DNA of 64,000 nucleotides, from positions 254,009 through 318,008 of the forward strand of contig SGBD01000002.1 in assembly GCA_004195035.1 (NCBI GenBank). The letters are read 5' to 3'. Positions within the stretch are counted from its first letter, which is position 1. Every line of letters begins with the position of its first letter. This document shows positions 53,326 through 62,129 of the stretch, piece by piece. The notes under the pieces are model-generated. The model made no database searches and was not told the DNA's origin. It was given only the letters and a program-made list of their open reading frames with translations. Source of the DNA: Candidatus Acidulodesulfobacterium ferriphilum (GTDB lineage Bacteria > SZUA-79 > Acidulodesulfobacterales > Acidulodesulfobacteraceae). The position numbers and the translations under genes are program-made.

Positions 53326-53546
53326 TATTTTCTTCCTCTTAAATTAGCTGCTATTAACACATTCAAAATAACCGCGCAGGTATGCTTTTTCACACAAGCA
53401 TTTAAAATACTTTAAAAAATTCGATTTAGCCTGTATATTCGGGATTTTTTAAGAAACTTTTTTAGTTATAACTTATTTTAATATTGATTAGGCTATCATA
53501 ACATATCGATATTATGCAAGATATATTTTTTGGGAAATATTAATTA

Positions 53547-53576
53547 TTGACTTAAAATAAGATAATATAGTATCAT
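53547..53576 (+). promoter_or_regulatory. Candidate promoter of tRNA-Ala
   Basis: TTGACT at 53547-53552 is followed after 18 bp by TATCAT at 53571-53576. Each hexamer is one base from consensus. It lies 25 bp ahead of the tRNA, a fitting distance for a short leader. Confidence 0.5.
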
Positions 53577-53601
53577 TAATCATAACGCAAAACACGAAAG
53601 A

Positions 53602-53677
53602 GGGGCTGTAGCTCAGTTGGCAGAGCGCTTGCATGGCATGCAAGAGGTCGTCGGTTCGACCCCGATCAGCTCCACCA
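53602..53677 (+). tRNA. tRNA-Ala (GGC)
   Basis: The acceptor GGGGCTG pairs with CAGCTCC. The D-arm is AGCTCAGTTGGCAGAGC, and the anticodon stem-loop CTTGCATGGCATGCAAG carries GGC. The T-arm is GTCGGTTCGACCCCGAT. The CCA end is encoded at 53675-53677. Confidence 0.95.
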
Positions 53678-53679
53678 TT

Positions 53680-53776
53680 AAAAGCATCGATAAATAAGCC
53701 TTCATCAGACCTTGATAATCCATTCTATGCAGTTTATATTAAGAAAGCGGGTATTAACGAATTAATCACGGCATAA
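53680..53776 (+). pseudogene. Possible coding remnant downstream of tRNA-Ala
   Basis: An open frame begins right after the tRNA and reads SSDLDNPFYAVYIKKAGIN, then ELITA and a stop near 53776. It has no start codon. The residue mix looks protein-like, but I recognise no family. It could be the end of a lost gene that once followed the tRNA, or chance. Confidence 0.2.
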
Positions 53777-53784
53777 ATTTAAAT

Positions 53785-53808
53785 TTGTCAAAGCATGTCT
53801 TTGACGCA
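53785..53808. repeat. Palindrome related to the repeat inside cbiG
   Basis: TTGTCAAAGCATGTCTTTGACGCA differs from the core of the cbiG-internal repeat (6967-6990) at two compensating positions, so the stem GTCAAAG/CTTTGAC is kept. The following GGCGGAAT also resembles the flank of the cbiG copy. Confidence 0.6.
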
Positions 53809-53850
53809 AGGCGGAATACCGGAATAAAAAATTTTAACGGTGATTTAAGG

Positions 53851-55227
53851 TCAGATATTGATTTCCTCGCCATAGTCCGGAATATAGGCATTAAATCCGT
53901 TTTGTTTGAGCTTGTCTTTATATATTTTCATAACATTTTCGTCGCCGTGGACTAAGCATACTTTTTGAGGCTTGGTCTTTACGGCGGTTATCCATTCTAT
54001 AAGTTCATTCTGGTCCGCATGAGACGAGAACCCGTTTATCGTATGAATCTGCGCATTTACTTTAAAGCTTTCGCCTAAAATATTCACTTCTTTTTCTTTT
54101 TCGACTATAAGCCTTCCCAGAGTCCCCTTAGCTTGATAGCCGACAAATATAACGGCATTTTCTTTTTTCCAGATGTTATGCTTTAAATGATGGAGAATCC
54201 TGCCGCCGTGAAGCATTCCGCTTCCGGCAATGATAATAGCCCTTCCTGATACATTATTAATTTGCTTCGATTCTTCGATATCTCTTACGATATTTAAATA
54301 CGGAAAGTCGAAGGGGTCGCCTTTTTTAAAAAGCGGAATTTTATCCTCTTTAAAATAAGAAAAATTTTGAACAAATATATCGGTTACACTTAAAGCAAGC
54401 GGGGAATCCAAAAACACCTTGCATGACGGAAGAAGACCCTGTTCGTAAAATTCCCTAAGCATATAAAGTATATCCTGCGCCCTCTCCGTAGCATAGCTTG
54501 GAATCAAAACATTGCCGTTGTTTTTGAGCGTATCCGTGATTGCCGCTAAAAATTCTTCTTTAGATTCCTGAAAACTTCTGTGATTTCTGTCTCCGTAAGT
54601 TGTTTCGGTGTACACTATATTTGCTTCATCGGGATATTCAAAGTTTTTAACTATAGGTTTTTCTTTGTTTCCCAAATCACCTGAAAAGATAACCGATTTA
54701 TCACCCTTCTTTATTTTTACGAAAGATGAACCCAGAATATGTCCTGCGTCGCGAATTTCTACAACAAACCCGTTTTTTAAATCGTAAGGCTTATCGTATT
54801 CTAAAACAGGATTAAAAAAATCGAACGAGTTTAAAACATCTGATTCGTCATATAAAAGTTCCGGCTTTTTTTCGTTTTTCCTTAAAGATTTTTTTAATTC
54901 GTATTTATAATTTTCAAATATTATCTTTCCGGTATCCAAAAGCAAAATCTTTGAAAGTTGATATGTCGGTTTAGTGCATAAAATTTGCCCTTTAAATCCG
55001 TTTTTTACCAAAAAAGGGATTCTGCCGCAATGGTCTATATGGGCATGGGTAAGTATTAAATAATCAATCTTTTTAGGATCGAAATCCAGTTCATAATTTT
55101 TATCCTCAAAATCCCTTTCCTGAAACAGTCCGCAATCCACCATTATATTGATGCCGTCTTTATCGCCGGTTAACAGGTGGCAGCTTCCGGTCACATTTTT
55201 TGCGGCTCCGAAGGATTTTATAATCAT
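53851..55227 (-). CDS. Beta-CASP metallo-beta-lactamase-fold RNA nuclease
   Basis: This 458-residue protein has the metallo-beta-lactamase motifs LTHAHIDHCGRIP and SGDLGN, followed by a beta-CASP region (ETTYGDRNH, VLIPSYATERAQ) and IIIAGSGMLHGGRI. It then shows QIHTINGFSSHADQNEL and LVHGDENV. These define the CPSF/YSH1-like family of predicted RNA endo- or exonucleases. It is probably a cytoplasmic RNA-processing enzyme. It stands alone between tRNA-Ala and the barrel gene. Confidence 0.92.
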   Translation of the reverse strand: MIIKSFGAAKNVTGSCHLLTGDKDGINIMVDCGLFQERDFEDKNYELDFDPKKIDYLILTHAHIDHCGRIPFLVKNGFKGQILCTKPTYQLSKILLLDTGKIIFENYKYELKKSLRKNEKKPELLYDESDVLNSFDFFNPVLEYDKPYDLKNGFVVEIRDAGHILGSSFVKIKKGDKSVIFSGDLGNKEKPIVKNFEYPDEANIVYTETTYGDRNHRSFQESKEEFLAAITDTLKNNGNVLIPSYATERAQDILYMLREFYEQGLLPSCKVFLDSPLALSVTDIFVQNFSYFKEDKIPLFKKGDPFDFPYLNIVRDIEESKQINNVSGRAIIIAGSGMLHGGRILHHLKHNIWKKENAVIFVGYQAKGTLGRLIVEKEKEVNILGESFKVNAQIHTINGFSSHADQNELIEWITAVKTKPQKVCLVHGDENVMKIYKDKLKQNGFNAYIPDYGEEINI

Positions 55228-55268
55228 TTTTACTTTATAATAATGTTAATATAACACCTAAAATGCGG

Positions 55269-56090
55269 TTAAAACCTCAGTTTTAAACCAATCTCCGGGC
55301 CGGCAAATGTCAGACTTCCGTCAACATTGCTGACATTGACATGCACCTTATCGTAAACATAATCGGCAAATACCGCTAACGGTTTTATCGGATAATAATT
55401 AATGCCCGCATTAACATGTTCATAGTAGCCCCTTGAACCGATTGTGAACCCCTGTATCTTTCCGATAATAGACAGAAAGTCCAGTGGCGCAATTTTTAAT
55501 CTTGCGCCGATTAAGGGGATCGGGGCATCGATGGTCCTTGATTCGTAATAGCCGAGGGTAGGTGCGTCAAGCTCGGCTTTAGCGGTTATCGCGTTAACGC
55601 CGATGCCTAAACCGAGAGCCACATACCTGTCCAAAGAAAAATTATGGGTAAAGAAAAGTTTATAACTGTAAAGGTCTAATGTTGAATTTACCTGCGTATT
55701 TGCCGTGTATGTTTGGCCGTTAAAATTGATTGACTGGGAAATTATTTTTGACCCGCTGTAAGTATATGGAACATAAGTAAAAGAAACCCTGTTCGTGTAC
55801 AAAAACAAAAGCACGGCTTTAAACATCGGTTCGGTTTTAGAAGTTGGAAGACCTATATCGGAAGGGGTAATGTTTGTCGGTACCAAAGAACTGCCCGAGT
55901 TTCCCACTGATACATTGCCGGATAAATGCTGAAAGTATGCCCCGCCTTTCAGTTCAAGTCCGAGTATACCTGAAGCATAAGCCTTAGGCGTATTTAAGGG
56001 TATGAAAGATATTAAAATCAAGCCGGCAAAAGCGGCAAAAATAAAAATAATAGATGAGCGGAATAATTTTAGAGATTTATTATTGTTCAT
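55269..56090 (-). CDS. Outer-membrane beta-barrel protein, unknown
   Basis: This 273-residue protein has an N-terminal signal sequence (hydrophobic at about residues 13-32, cut near AYASG). It consists of alternating strands and ends in Phe (GLKLRF), as outer-membrane barrels do. The text GLGIGVNAITAKAEL and NAGINYYPIKPLAVFADY resembles small eight-strand barrels such as OmpW/OmpA-like porins, but I cannot place it. A strong AGGAGG lies ahead of the ATG. It may share a transcript with the downstream nuclease gene (41-bp gap). Confidence 0.7.
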   Translation of the reverse strand: MNNNKSLKLFRSSIIFIFAAFAGLILISFIPLNTPKAYASGILGLELKGGAYFQHLSGNVSVGNSGSSLVPTNITPSDIGLPTSKTEPMFKAVLLFLYTNRVSFTYVPYTYSGSKIISQSINFNGQTYTANTQVNSTLDLYSYKLFFTHNFSLDRYVALGLGIGVNAITAKAELDAPTLGYYESRTIDAPIPLIGARLKIAPLDFLSIIGKIQGFTIGSRGYYEHVNAGINYYPIKPLAVFADYVYDKVHVNVSNVDGSLTFAGPEIGLKLRF

Positions 56091-56229
56091 AATAAATACC
56101 TCCTATTTATTAAAAGTCGTTTATTTATTATATATTTATATTGCGAATATAGATTGTCTCTTTTTAACTTTTTTATTTTTTATTTTATTATTGTTAATAT
56201 TTATTTTAAAACTTGTCAAGATATTTTTC

Positions 56230-56257
56230 TTGCTTTCAATAATGTATAAAATATAAT
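56230..56257 (+). promoter_or_regulatory. Candidate promoter of the GAF-GGDEF-EAL gene
   Basis: TTGCTT at 56230-56235 and a perfect TATAAT at 56252-56257 are 16 bp apart and lie 70 bp ahead of the start codon. The surrounding DNA is very AT-rich, so chance matches are likely. Confidence 0.4.
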
Positions 56258-56326
56258 ATAATTCTTGCATATTTAACGGGTCTTTTTTGTTTCAACAAAT
56301 TTACATAACGGGGGTCCATTATTTTA

Positions 56327-58606
56327 ATGAATTTTAAATATCTGGAAAACCTTACAAAGGTGGTCGAAGGAGTACTTTCAAATTATAACATAACCTATGC
56401 ATGGATAGGTATAAAAAAAGATAATTTCCTAATCCAGCCGATTCTTTCCATAGGATTCGAAAAATCTTTTCTCGATGAAATCGAGATAAGATGGGACGAC
56501 TCGAAATACGGAAACGGTCCGACGGGAAGATCGGTTAAAAGCGGCAAGCCCGTTGTATTAAACGATGTAAATAACGACCCCTCCTATAAATCTTTTTTAG
56601 TTTATGCCGAAAAATACGGCTATAAATCCTCTGCGGCAATTCCCCTTAAAATGGACGATACAATTTTAGGTTCGCTCAATGTCTATTCTAAAAGAAAAAA
56701 CTATTTCTCGGACAGGCTAATGAGTGAAATCACGGCTTTTAGCGAAGCGTTATCCCCGCTCATATATAATACGATAATCAAAGAACCGCATCTCAATGAA
56801 AAACTGACGGAATACATGGAAGTGCTTTACGATATAACACTCAATATAAATAAGGGGGTAATGTCCGATTTAAATATAAATTACTTAATCTTAGACGCAT
56901 TATCCATTATCGAAAAACTGCTTATGGCTGACGGTTCCGAATTTATAATTTATAATAGAACGACGCATAAGCCCGAATTAAATGTTCCTTCGAAACTATG
57001 GATAAAAAATTTTAGGAAATCGTCTTCGGATGAAGTTTTTCATGGAATAACGCCTGCCCTTGATTTTTTACTCAGCAGCTCGAAACCTTACACCTATGAC
57101 TATACGAAATTTCCTCCCGCCATCCCGTTTTATTTAAAAAAGGGGCTTAAAACCATAGGCGGCGCTTCTATGAAGGCATACGTGTATGACAGGCAGTATG
57201 AAGCCGTGCTAGTTCTTGCGAGAAAATATAACAAGTTGTTTAAAGAAAGCGAACTCAGCCTGCTCCGGCTCCTATCACAGCTTTTTTTCTCGAGCTATGC
57301 CGTAAACAAGTATATGTCGAATATAACCGCTCTCAGTAAAGACCTCGATATTCTTTCCCATATCGATGTTTTAACGAATACATATAACAAAGAATCCTTT
57401 ATGATGCTTCTTAACGAAGAAATAAACCGCTATAAAATAGCAAAGGAAAGTTTTGTTATCGGGATAATCGACATCGATAATTTTAGCCACATAAACGATA
57501 CTTACGGCTACTCGATAGGCGACATCCTGATAAAAATGGTTGCCGAATACTTAGAAGAAAGCCTTTCAAAATTTGGAATAATAGCGAGGTTAAGCGGTGA
57601 TGAATTTGGCGTGATTATGCAAAACACGACTAAAAAAATTGCAAATTCTACTTTAAATAAGCTGATTTCGGATTTATCCGATAAAAAGTTTAATTTGGAC
57701 AATATCTCGTTAAATTTAGGCATCACGGCAGGCATTGCAGAATTTCCGTCCGACGCGTCTCTCACGGATGAACTTCTGTCCATTGCCGATAACGCCCTTC
57801 ATTTTGCCAAAGAAGAAGGAAAAAGCATGGTGGGGTATAAGGAAATTGCAAAAAATTATATAATTAAAAGCTCCAAGACCGATTTAATTTACAAAGCTAT
57901 CGAACAGGACCTCTTTCTGCCCGCATTTCAACCGATAAGAAATATCGGCGATCTTGCAATTTACGGCTATGAATCCCTTGCAAGAATTAGAATGAACGGT
58001 GCGGTGTACTCGGCCTACGAATTTATTGACACGATAGAAAAGCTTAATCTTATTAACAAACTCGATTTTATTTTAATGGAAAAGGCTTTTGATATTTTTA
58101 ACAGGTTTTCAATGGATAACGCAATAGAAACAAAGCTTTTTTATAATATAAATCCCGGCATGTTTAAAAACGTAAAAAATATCGACGAATTAAAGAAAAC
58201 AATTAGAAAACATAATATGGAAGGAAAATTGTTCTTCGAAATTACGGAAAGAGAAACTCTCCCAAATTTAGAAGGATTTTCAAAATTTGTTAAGATTATG
58301 GACGAAGAGGGAATATTTTTTGTGCTGGACGACTTTGGAAGCGGATATTCTTCCCTTAATTATCTTAAGTATCTTCCATCGACCCCTATTATAAAAATCG
58401 ACGGCTCTTTCATTAAAAACTGCCATAAGAATAAAAGGGATGCCAGCCTTGTCGAGGGAATAGCGACACTGGCAAAAAGCATAGATATCATCCCGTTAGC
58501 CGAATTTGTCGAAAACGAAGAAATACTGACCGAATTAAAACAGAGGGGCATAGAGCTTGTTCAAGGATATTACACAGGCGAGCCTTCATTCGATATCAGC
58601 CTTTAA
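56327..58606 (+). CDS. GAF-GGDEF-EAL c-di-GMP turnover protein
   Basis: This 759-residue cytoplasmic protein has an N-terminal GAF domain (about 1-150, with GRSVKSGKPVVLNDV and SSAAIPLKM) and a second GAF-like region (about 165-335). GGDEF follows (about 340-500), then EAL (about 510-757). The cyclase signature is RLSGDEF, a variant found in active enzymes, with DIDNFSHINDTYGY. The EAL part has YESLARI, FEITERE, DDFGSGYSSL, IKIDGSF and LAEFVENEE, so phosphodiesterase activity is plausible. Both activities may be present. It stands alone on the plus strand and converges with the next cyclase gene. Confidence 0.9.
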   Translation: MNFKYLENLTKVVEGVLSNYNITYAWIGIKKDNFLIQPILSIGFEKSFLDEIEIRWDDSKYGNGPTGRSVKSGKPVVLNDVNNDPSYKSFLVYAEKYGYKSSAAIPLKMDDTILGSLNVYSKRKNYFSDRLMSEITAFSEALSPLIYNTIIKEPHLNEKLTEYMEVLYDITLNINKGVMSDLNINYLILDALSIIEKLLMADGSEFIIYNRTTHKPELNVPSKLWIKNFRKSSSDEVFHGITPALDFLLSSSKPYTYDYTKFPPAIPFYLKKGLKTIGGASMKAYVYDRQYEAVLVLARKYNKLFKESELSLLRLLSQLFFSSYAVNKYMSNITALSKDLDILSHIDVLTNTYNKESFMMLLNEEINRYKIAKESFVIGIIDIDNFSHINDTYGYSIGDILIKMVAEYLEESLSKFGIIARLSGDEFGVIMQNTTKKIANSTLNKLISDLSDKKFNLDNISLNLGITAGIAEFPSDASLTDELLSIADNALHFAKEEGKSMVGYKEIAKNYIIKSSKTDLIYKAIEQDLFLPAFQPIRNIGDLAIYGYESLARIRMNGAVYSAYEFIDTIEKLNLINKLDFILMEKAFDIFNRFSMDNAIETKLFYNINPGMFKNVKNIDELKKTIRKHNMEGKLFFEITERETLPNLEGFSKFVKIMDEEGIFFVLDDFGSGYSSLNYLKYLPSTPIIKIDGSFIKNCHKNKRDASLVEGIATLAKSIDIIPLAEFVENEEILTELKQRGIELVQGYYTGEPSFDISL

Positions 58607-58612
58607 CCTTTA

Positions 58613-58635
58613 TACCCTAAAAACGCCGCAGGGTA
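58613..58635. terminator. Possible hairpin between convergent genes
   Basis: TACCCT at 58613-58618 pairs with AGGGTA at 58630-58635 around an 11-nt loop. It lies between the ends of the two c-di-GMP genes. No T-tract follows on the plus strand, so terminator activity is uncertain. Confidence 0.3.
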
Positions 58636-58690
58636 AAGCCGTGCACAGTATCTTCGGAATATTCGCAACAACAACAGATGCGAAACAGCT

Positions 58691-60121
58691 TTAACGGCCG
58701 GCTAATAATTTAGAATGAATAGATTTTTTCATTTTATAAAGCCTTTTATCGCCCTTTAGATACAAATCGTCAATTGTTTTTCCGTCTTCAAGATATGTCG
58801 CAAAACCCATCGAAGTACTAAGATTTATTATTGCATCATCTTCCAATATAAATTTCTTGTTTTTAAGCTCGTCTTTTATCTTTTTAATTATGCTCTTAGC
58901 GCCGCCTGCGTCGGTGTCCGGAAGTATCACCATAAACTCGTCTCCCCCGAATCTCGATATGACATCACAGCTTCTTAAAGATTCCTTTAAAAAATTAACA
59001 AACATTTTTAATGTTATGTCACCGATTTTATGTCCGTACTTATCGTTAATATCTTTAAAATTATCGAGGTCGAACATTAAAATTGAAAATATAGCTTTGT
59101 TCCTGCCTGCCCTTGCTATCTCTTTTTCCAAAAAACTTTCGGCAAATCTTCTATTGAAAGCCTCTGTCAGGGGATCGACGGTTGCGTAAAAATGAGCTTC
59201 TTTATATACCTTTAGCGCCATTATGTAGGATGATATGGTGTTGGCAACATCAACTACAAAGTTTACTACTTCATCCGTAAAGTAATCTTTTTCCAGATTA
59301 AAAATATGAATTAACCCCTGAACTCTTGAATTAAAAGATATGGGGACACATATATAACCGCCACTTTTTTGGGGATATATATGGTAGCGGCAGGTATAGT
59401 CCTCATTTATATCTTTTACGGTAAAAGGCTTATTTTCTCTTATTATATAACAAAGCGAAGGGTTATGGGTAACCTCTTTAGATTCGATAAAGACATCGCC
59501 GACAGGTTTTAACGAGGTTACGATATTAACCCTTTGCGAGTCAAAATCTATATTTTTTATTAATATCTGATTAGCTTTTACATTTTGTTTTAAAAAAATA
59601 AGCGCATCATGATAAATATCCTCTTCGTTTATTTCCCCTTGAATTTTTTTGATAAAATCGTTAAATTTCCTGAGCCTTTCCTGCGTACTAAGCAATTCCT
59701 CTTTTTGTTTTTTAAGTTTATTTTCATTTTCTTTTACTTCGGTTATATCCGTTAATATGCAAAACCTGCCTGAATACTTGCCGTCATCATTGTAAATAGG
59801 AGTGGTAATCCTTCTTATGTATTTAACTTTATGGTTTAACTTGCGGGATATAATAGTTTTAAGCTGTTTTGGAGCGTTTTCGGCATCGCCGTTAATTTTT
59901 TTGGGAAAGAAAGGCACCAGAGTTTTAATAGATTTATCGACTTTTATCAATTTAAATAAATCCGAAGCTTTGGAACCCCTTAATTCAATTCCTTTTTTGT
60001 CAAGTCCGTATATTTCCATAAAAGCTTCGTTATAGTCGATTATCGTGTTATTTGTATCGTAAAATATAAAGCCGTCTGGAATATTTGAAAGCACATTTTT
60101 GCAAATATCGAGCTTTTCCAT
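58691..60121 (-). CDS. PAS-GAF-GGDEF diguanylate cyclase
   Basis: This 476-residue cytoplasmic protein has an N-terminal PAS domain (about 1-130), a coiled linker (about 130-155), a GAF domain (about 155-310) and a C-terminal GGDEF domain (about 315-476). The GGDEF domain contains DPLTEAFNRRF, FDLDNFKDINDKYGH and RFGGDEFMVIL. All key residues for c-di-GMP synthesis are present. It is the last chromosomal gene before the tRNA-Pro fragment that marks the integrated element. Confidence 0.93.
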   Translation of the reverse strand: MEKLDICKNVLSNIPDGFIFYDTNNTIIDYNEAFMEIYGLDKKGIELRGSKASDLFKLIKVDKSIKTLVPFFPKKINGDAENAPKQLKTIISRKLNHKVKYIRRITTPIYNDDGKYSGRFCILTDITEVKENENKLKKQKEELLSTQERLRKFNDFIKKIQGEINEEDIYHDALIFLKQNVKANQILIKNIDFDSQRVNIVTSLKPVGDVFIESKEVTHNPSLCYIIRENKPFTVKDINEDYTCRYHIYPQKSGGYICVPISFNSRVQGLIHIFNLEKDYFTDEVVNFVVDVANTISSYIMALKVYKEAHFYATVDPLTEAFNRRFAESFLEKEIARAGRNKAIFSILMFDLDNFKDINDKYGHKIGDITLKMFVNFLKESLRSCDVISRFGGDEFMVILPDTDAGGAKSIIKKIKDELKNKKFILEDDAIINLSTSMGFATYLEDGKTIDDLYLKGDKRLYKMKKSIHSKLLAGR

Positions 60122-60201
60122 TTACAACTCCATAAATTACAATAAATTGCAATTTTTCGTTTTACCAGCTAAAGAGATAAGAATTTATAAATTTTTTTTA
60201 A

Positions 60202-60251
60202 TGGTCGGGACGACTGGATTTGAACCAGCGACCCCTTGCTCCCGAAGCAAG
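60202..60251 (-). other. attachment site: 3' fragment of tRNA-Pro (CGG)
   Basis: Read on the minus strand, this stretch holds the anticodon stem-loop CTTGCTTCGGGAGCAAG, the T-arm CTGGTTCAAATCCAG and the acceptor end CGTCCCG with ACCA, as in tRNA-Pro (CGG). The 5' half (acceptor strand and D-arm) is missing, because the sequence diverges just past 60251. A 3' tRNA fragment of this kind is the usual scar left at one end of an element integrated in a tRNA gene. The intact tRNA should lie at the far end, outside the window. Confidence 0.85.
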
Positions 60252-60306
60252 CTTTATGGCTTGTAAGTTAGTAAAATTATTAATAAATTTATGCCTACTT
60301 ATAATT

Positions 60307-60326
60307 TAGTAGTAATATAGTAGTAA
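60307..60326. repeat. Tandem TAGTAGTAA repeats near the attachment site
   Basis: TAGTAGTAA occurs at 60307-60315 and 60318-60326, about 60 bp inside the element from the tRNA-Pro fragment. Paired short direct repeats at this distance resemble integrase arm-binding sites. The inference rests on position only. Confidence 0.4.
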
Positions 60327-60392
60327 GACGAATTAGAAAATGTTTTGTCATGATGAATTAAACCTGCTTCGTTTTTAATTTTTATGCAAATA

Positions 60393-60650
60393 CTATCTTA
60401 CGCCTTTTTCCTGCTTAACTCTTTCGTAAAGCCAGATTTTAACCAACGCACCCCTATCTACGCCTATTTTCATTCTTATATCGTCTATTTCTTTAACTAA
60501 AGACTCTGATACGTCGATTGTAAGGCGAACTTTTTTACCTCCGCGCGTTATAACGGCCTTAGAAATGTCAATAAGGTCGGTAATGTCCTCTCCTTCGTCG
60601 AAACGGCGGTCGAATTCTTCTGCGGTTTTAGTTAAAATATTTTTCTTCAT
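60393..60650 (-). CDS. BrnA-like ribbon-helix-helix antitoxin
   Basis: This 85-residue protein has an acidic N-terminal part (EEFDRRFDEGEDITDLID) and a C-terminal ribbon-helix-helix (KVRLTIDVSESLVKEID, KIGVDRGALVKIWL). That layout fits the CopG-type antitoxin of BrnTA systems. Its start overlaps the toxin stop by 23 bp, and toxin precedes antitoxin as in BrnTA. It would neutralise the toxin and repress the operon. Confidence 0.75.
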   Translation of the reverse strand: MKKNILTKTAEEFDRRFDEGEDITDLIDISKAVITRGGKKVRLTIDVSESLVKEIDDIRMKIGVDRGALVKIWLYERVKQEKGVR

Positions 60651-60900
60651 ATAATTTTACCTCTTTTTTTCTTGAACGTCTTGCCGAAATAATTCTTATG
60701 GCGTTTCCCCTTATCGTAAAAATAACCGTCCATAATTTTCTGTTAAGTTTTCCTATGGTAATAAATCTATTTTCTATCGGATATGGGGCAATAATTTCAA
60801 TACGGTTTTCATCTAAAAATATATTTTTTGCGGTTTCAAAATCAATGCCGTGTTTAATTTTATTTGAATTACTTTTGGACTCGTCCCATTCGAAATTCAT
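60628..60900 (-). CDS. brnT: BrnT-like ribonuclease toxin
   Basis: This 90-residue protein reads MNFEWDESKSNSNKIKHGID with FETAKNIF following, then RFITIGKLNRKLWTVIFTIR and IRIISARRSRKKE. These are the BrnT signatures of a RelE-fold ribonuclease toxin. I chose the ATG at 60900; an upstream TTG would add nine residues. It lies directly ahead of its antitoxin in the integrated element and probably helps to stabilise it. Confidence 0.85.
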   Translation of the reverse strand: MNFEWDESKSNSNKIKHGIDFETAKNIFLDENRIEIIAPYPIENRFITIGKLNRKLWTVIFTIRGNAIRIISARRSRKKEVKLYEEKYFN

Positions 60901-60996
60901 AATATCATTTTTACATATTTTATACAAATATGCAACAATATCTGGTTATAATTATATTATATAAATATTAAAAACAAATATAAAATTTATAGCAAG

Positions 60997-61848
60997 TCAA
61001 ATGTTGTCGTAAAATACGCAACGCCCGTCTTCAAATAACATTTCCAACGGTATTCCTATCCTCTTTTCAACTTCAGCACTCGAACAATCGAAAGAATTTT
61101 CCAATAACACCTGAACTATATGATTGGCATCTCTTTTAGAAAAGAATTTAACCAGTCTTACAGCATTAATGATATTAGCGTTCATTTTGCTTCCTGTAAT
61201 TATTTTTTTAAGAGCTTCCTCATCAGCTTTATTTTTATGTGGTTTTGTCATTGGGCGTTTAAATGTTTTTGTCATCGTCCTGAAATCCCTGCCGTTTACA
61301 CCGGAGAGAGAATTATTGAAAAGCTTGGCTATATTGTAATATGATACACCGTTTTTAAGCAAAAATTCTATATCTTTTCTTGGGTCAACATAAATTTTTT
61401 TAAGGAACTTTCCATATAGGAAATATATATCGTTAGACGATAATTTAAGTTTTTCATTCCTGCAAATATCGTCAAGATAATCTTTGACCGCAAAAAAATC
61501 CGAATCCTTAGAAAAATCATAAAAACCTTTTTGAGACAAGAGGGTATGTGTTAAGCTGTTATCATTGATTCCATATTTTTTCAATAATTCGCCCCATTTG
61601 TTATAATCTATTTTTCTTGCTTTAATAATTTTAACAAATTCTTTTACCCTTTCATCGGATAAATCTATACTGGAAATAAACTTTTTATACAGGCTCGGCT
61701 CTTTTCTTAAGCTCTTTTCCTTCCTCTCTCTTTTCCTTAATTCAATGATTTTTAAATCCTTGTATCCTAAACCAAGATATTCGGCAATATAACCGACCTT
61801 TAATCCAGCCTCGTATAGTTTGTCCGCAATGTATTCGTATTTAATCAT
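60997..61848 (-). CDS. Unrecognised helical protein of the integrated element
   Basis: From the ATG at 61848 this is 283 residues; a TTG start at 61896 would give 299. The N-terminus (YIADKLYEAGLKVGYIAEYL, then GLGYKDLKII) looks like a helix-turn-helix of the kind that recognises DNA. Then a Lys/Arg/Glu-rich helix follows and several helical units of similar spacing (YGINDNSLTHTLL, GVSYYNIAKLFNNSL, DANHIVQVLLENSF). No enzyme motif is seen. It diverges from the HTH gene at 61916 by 67 bp. It could be a regulator or replication-linked DNA-binding protein; I do not recognise the family. Confidence 0.6.
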   Translation of the reverse strand: MIKYEYIADKLYEAGLKVGYIAEYLGLGYKDLKIIELRKRERKEKSLRKEPSLYKKFISSIDLSDERVKEFVKIIKARKIDYNKWGELLKKYGINDNSLTHTLLSQKGFYDFSKDSDFFAVKDYLDDICRNEKLKLSSNDIYFLYGKFLKKIYVDPRKDIEFLLKNGVSYYNIAKLFNNSLSGVNGRDFRTMTKTFKRPMTKPHKNKADEEALKKIITGSKMNANIINAVRLVKFFSKRDANHIVQVLLENSFDCSSAEVEKRIGIPLEMLFEDGRCVFYDNI

Positions 61849-61915
61849 TTTTGAATTCCAAAATTGGTAAAAATACAACCTATTATGTCTTTCCAAAACA
61901 TTTTATCATAAATAT

Positions 61916-62107
61916 ATGAACAATAATGAAGAAAAATTATACGGTATGCATGAAGCGGCAGAATATCTTGGAATCTGCTACCGCACTATGCAAAATATCG
62001 TCTATGCAAGGGAGATCGGTTTCGTAAGAATAAGGAAATATTACAAGTTTCGCGAATCTGACCTTAAAAAATATATAGAAAAGAATTACATAAAACCGGT
62101 TAATTAA
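61916..62107 (+). CDS. Excisionase-like MerR/HTH_17 DNA-binding protein
   Basis: This 63-residue protein has the small winged-HTH pattern YGMHEAAEYLGICYRTMQNI, then VRIRKYYKFRESDLKKYIEKN. That fits excisionase or helix-turn-helix 17 family proteins of phages and integrated elements. Such proteins bend DNA at attachment sites or regulate early genes. It is the first gene of the plus-strand run that leads to the primase-like gene. Confidence 0.8.
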   Translation: MNNNEEKLYGMHEAAEYLGICYRTMQNIVYAREIGFVRIRKYYKFRESDLKKYIEKNYIKPVN

Positions 62108-62129
62108 GACGTAGGAGGTAAAACTTATA

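Noticed and set aside
60202-60290. Complete tRNA gene at the element border
   Set aside because: Only the anticodon arm, T-arm and 3' acceptor strand are present. No D-arm or matching 5' acceptor strand can be found beyond 60251.
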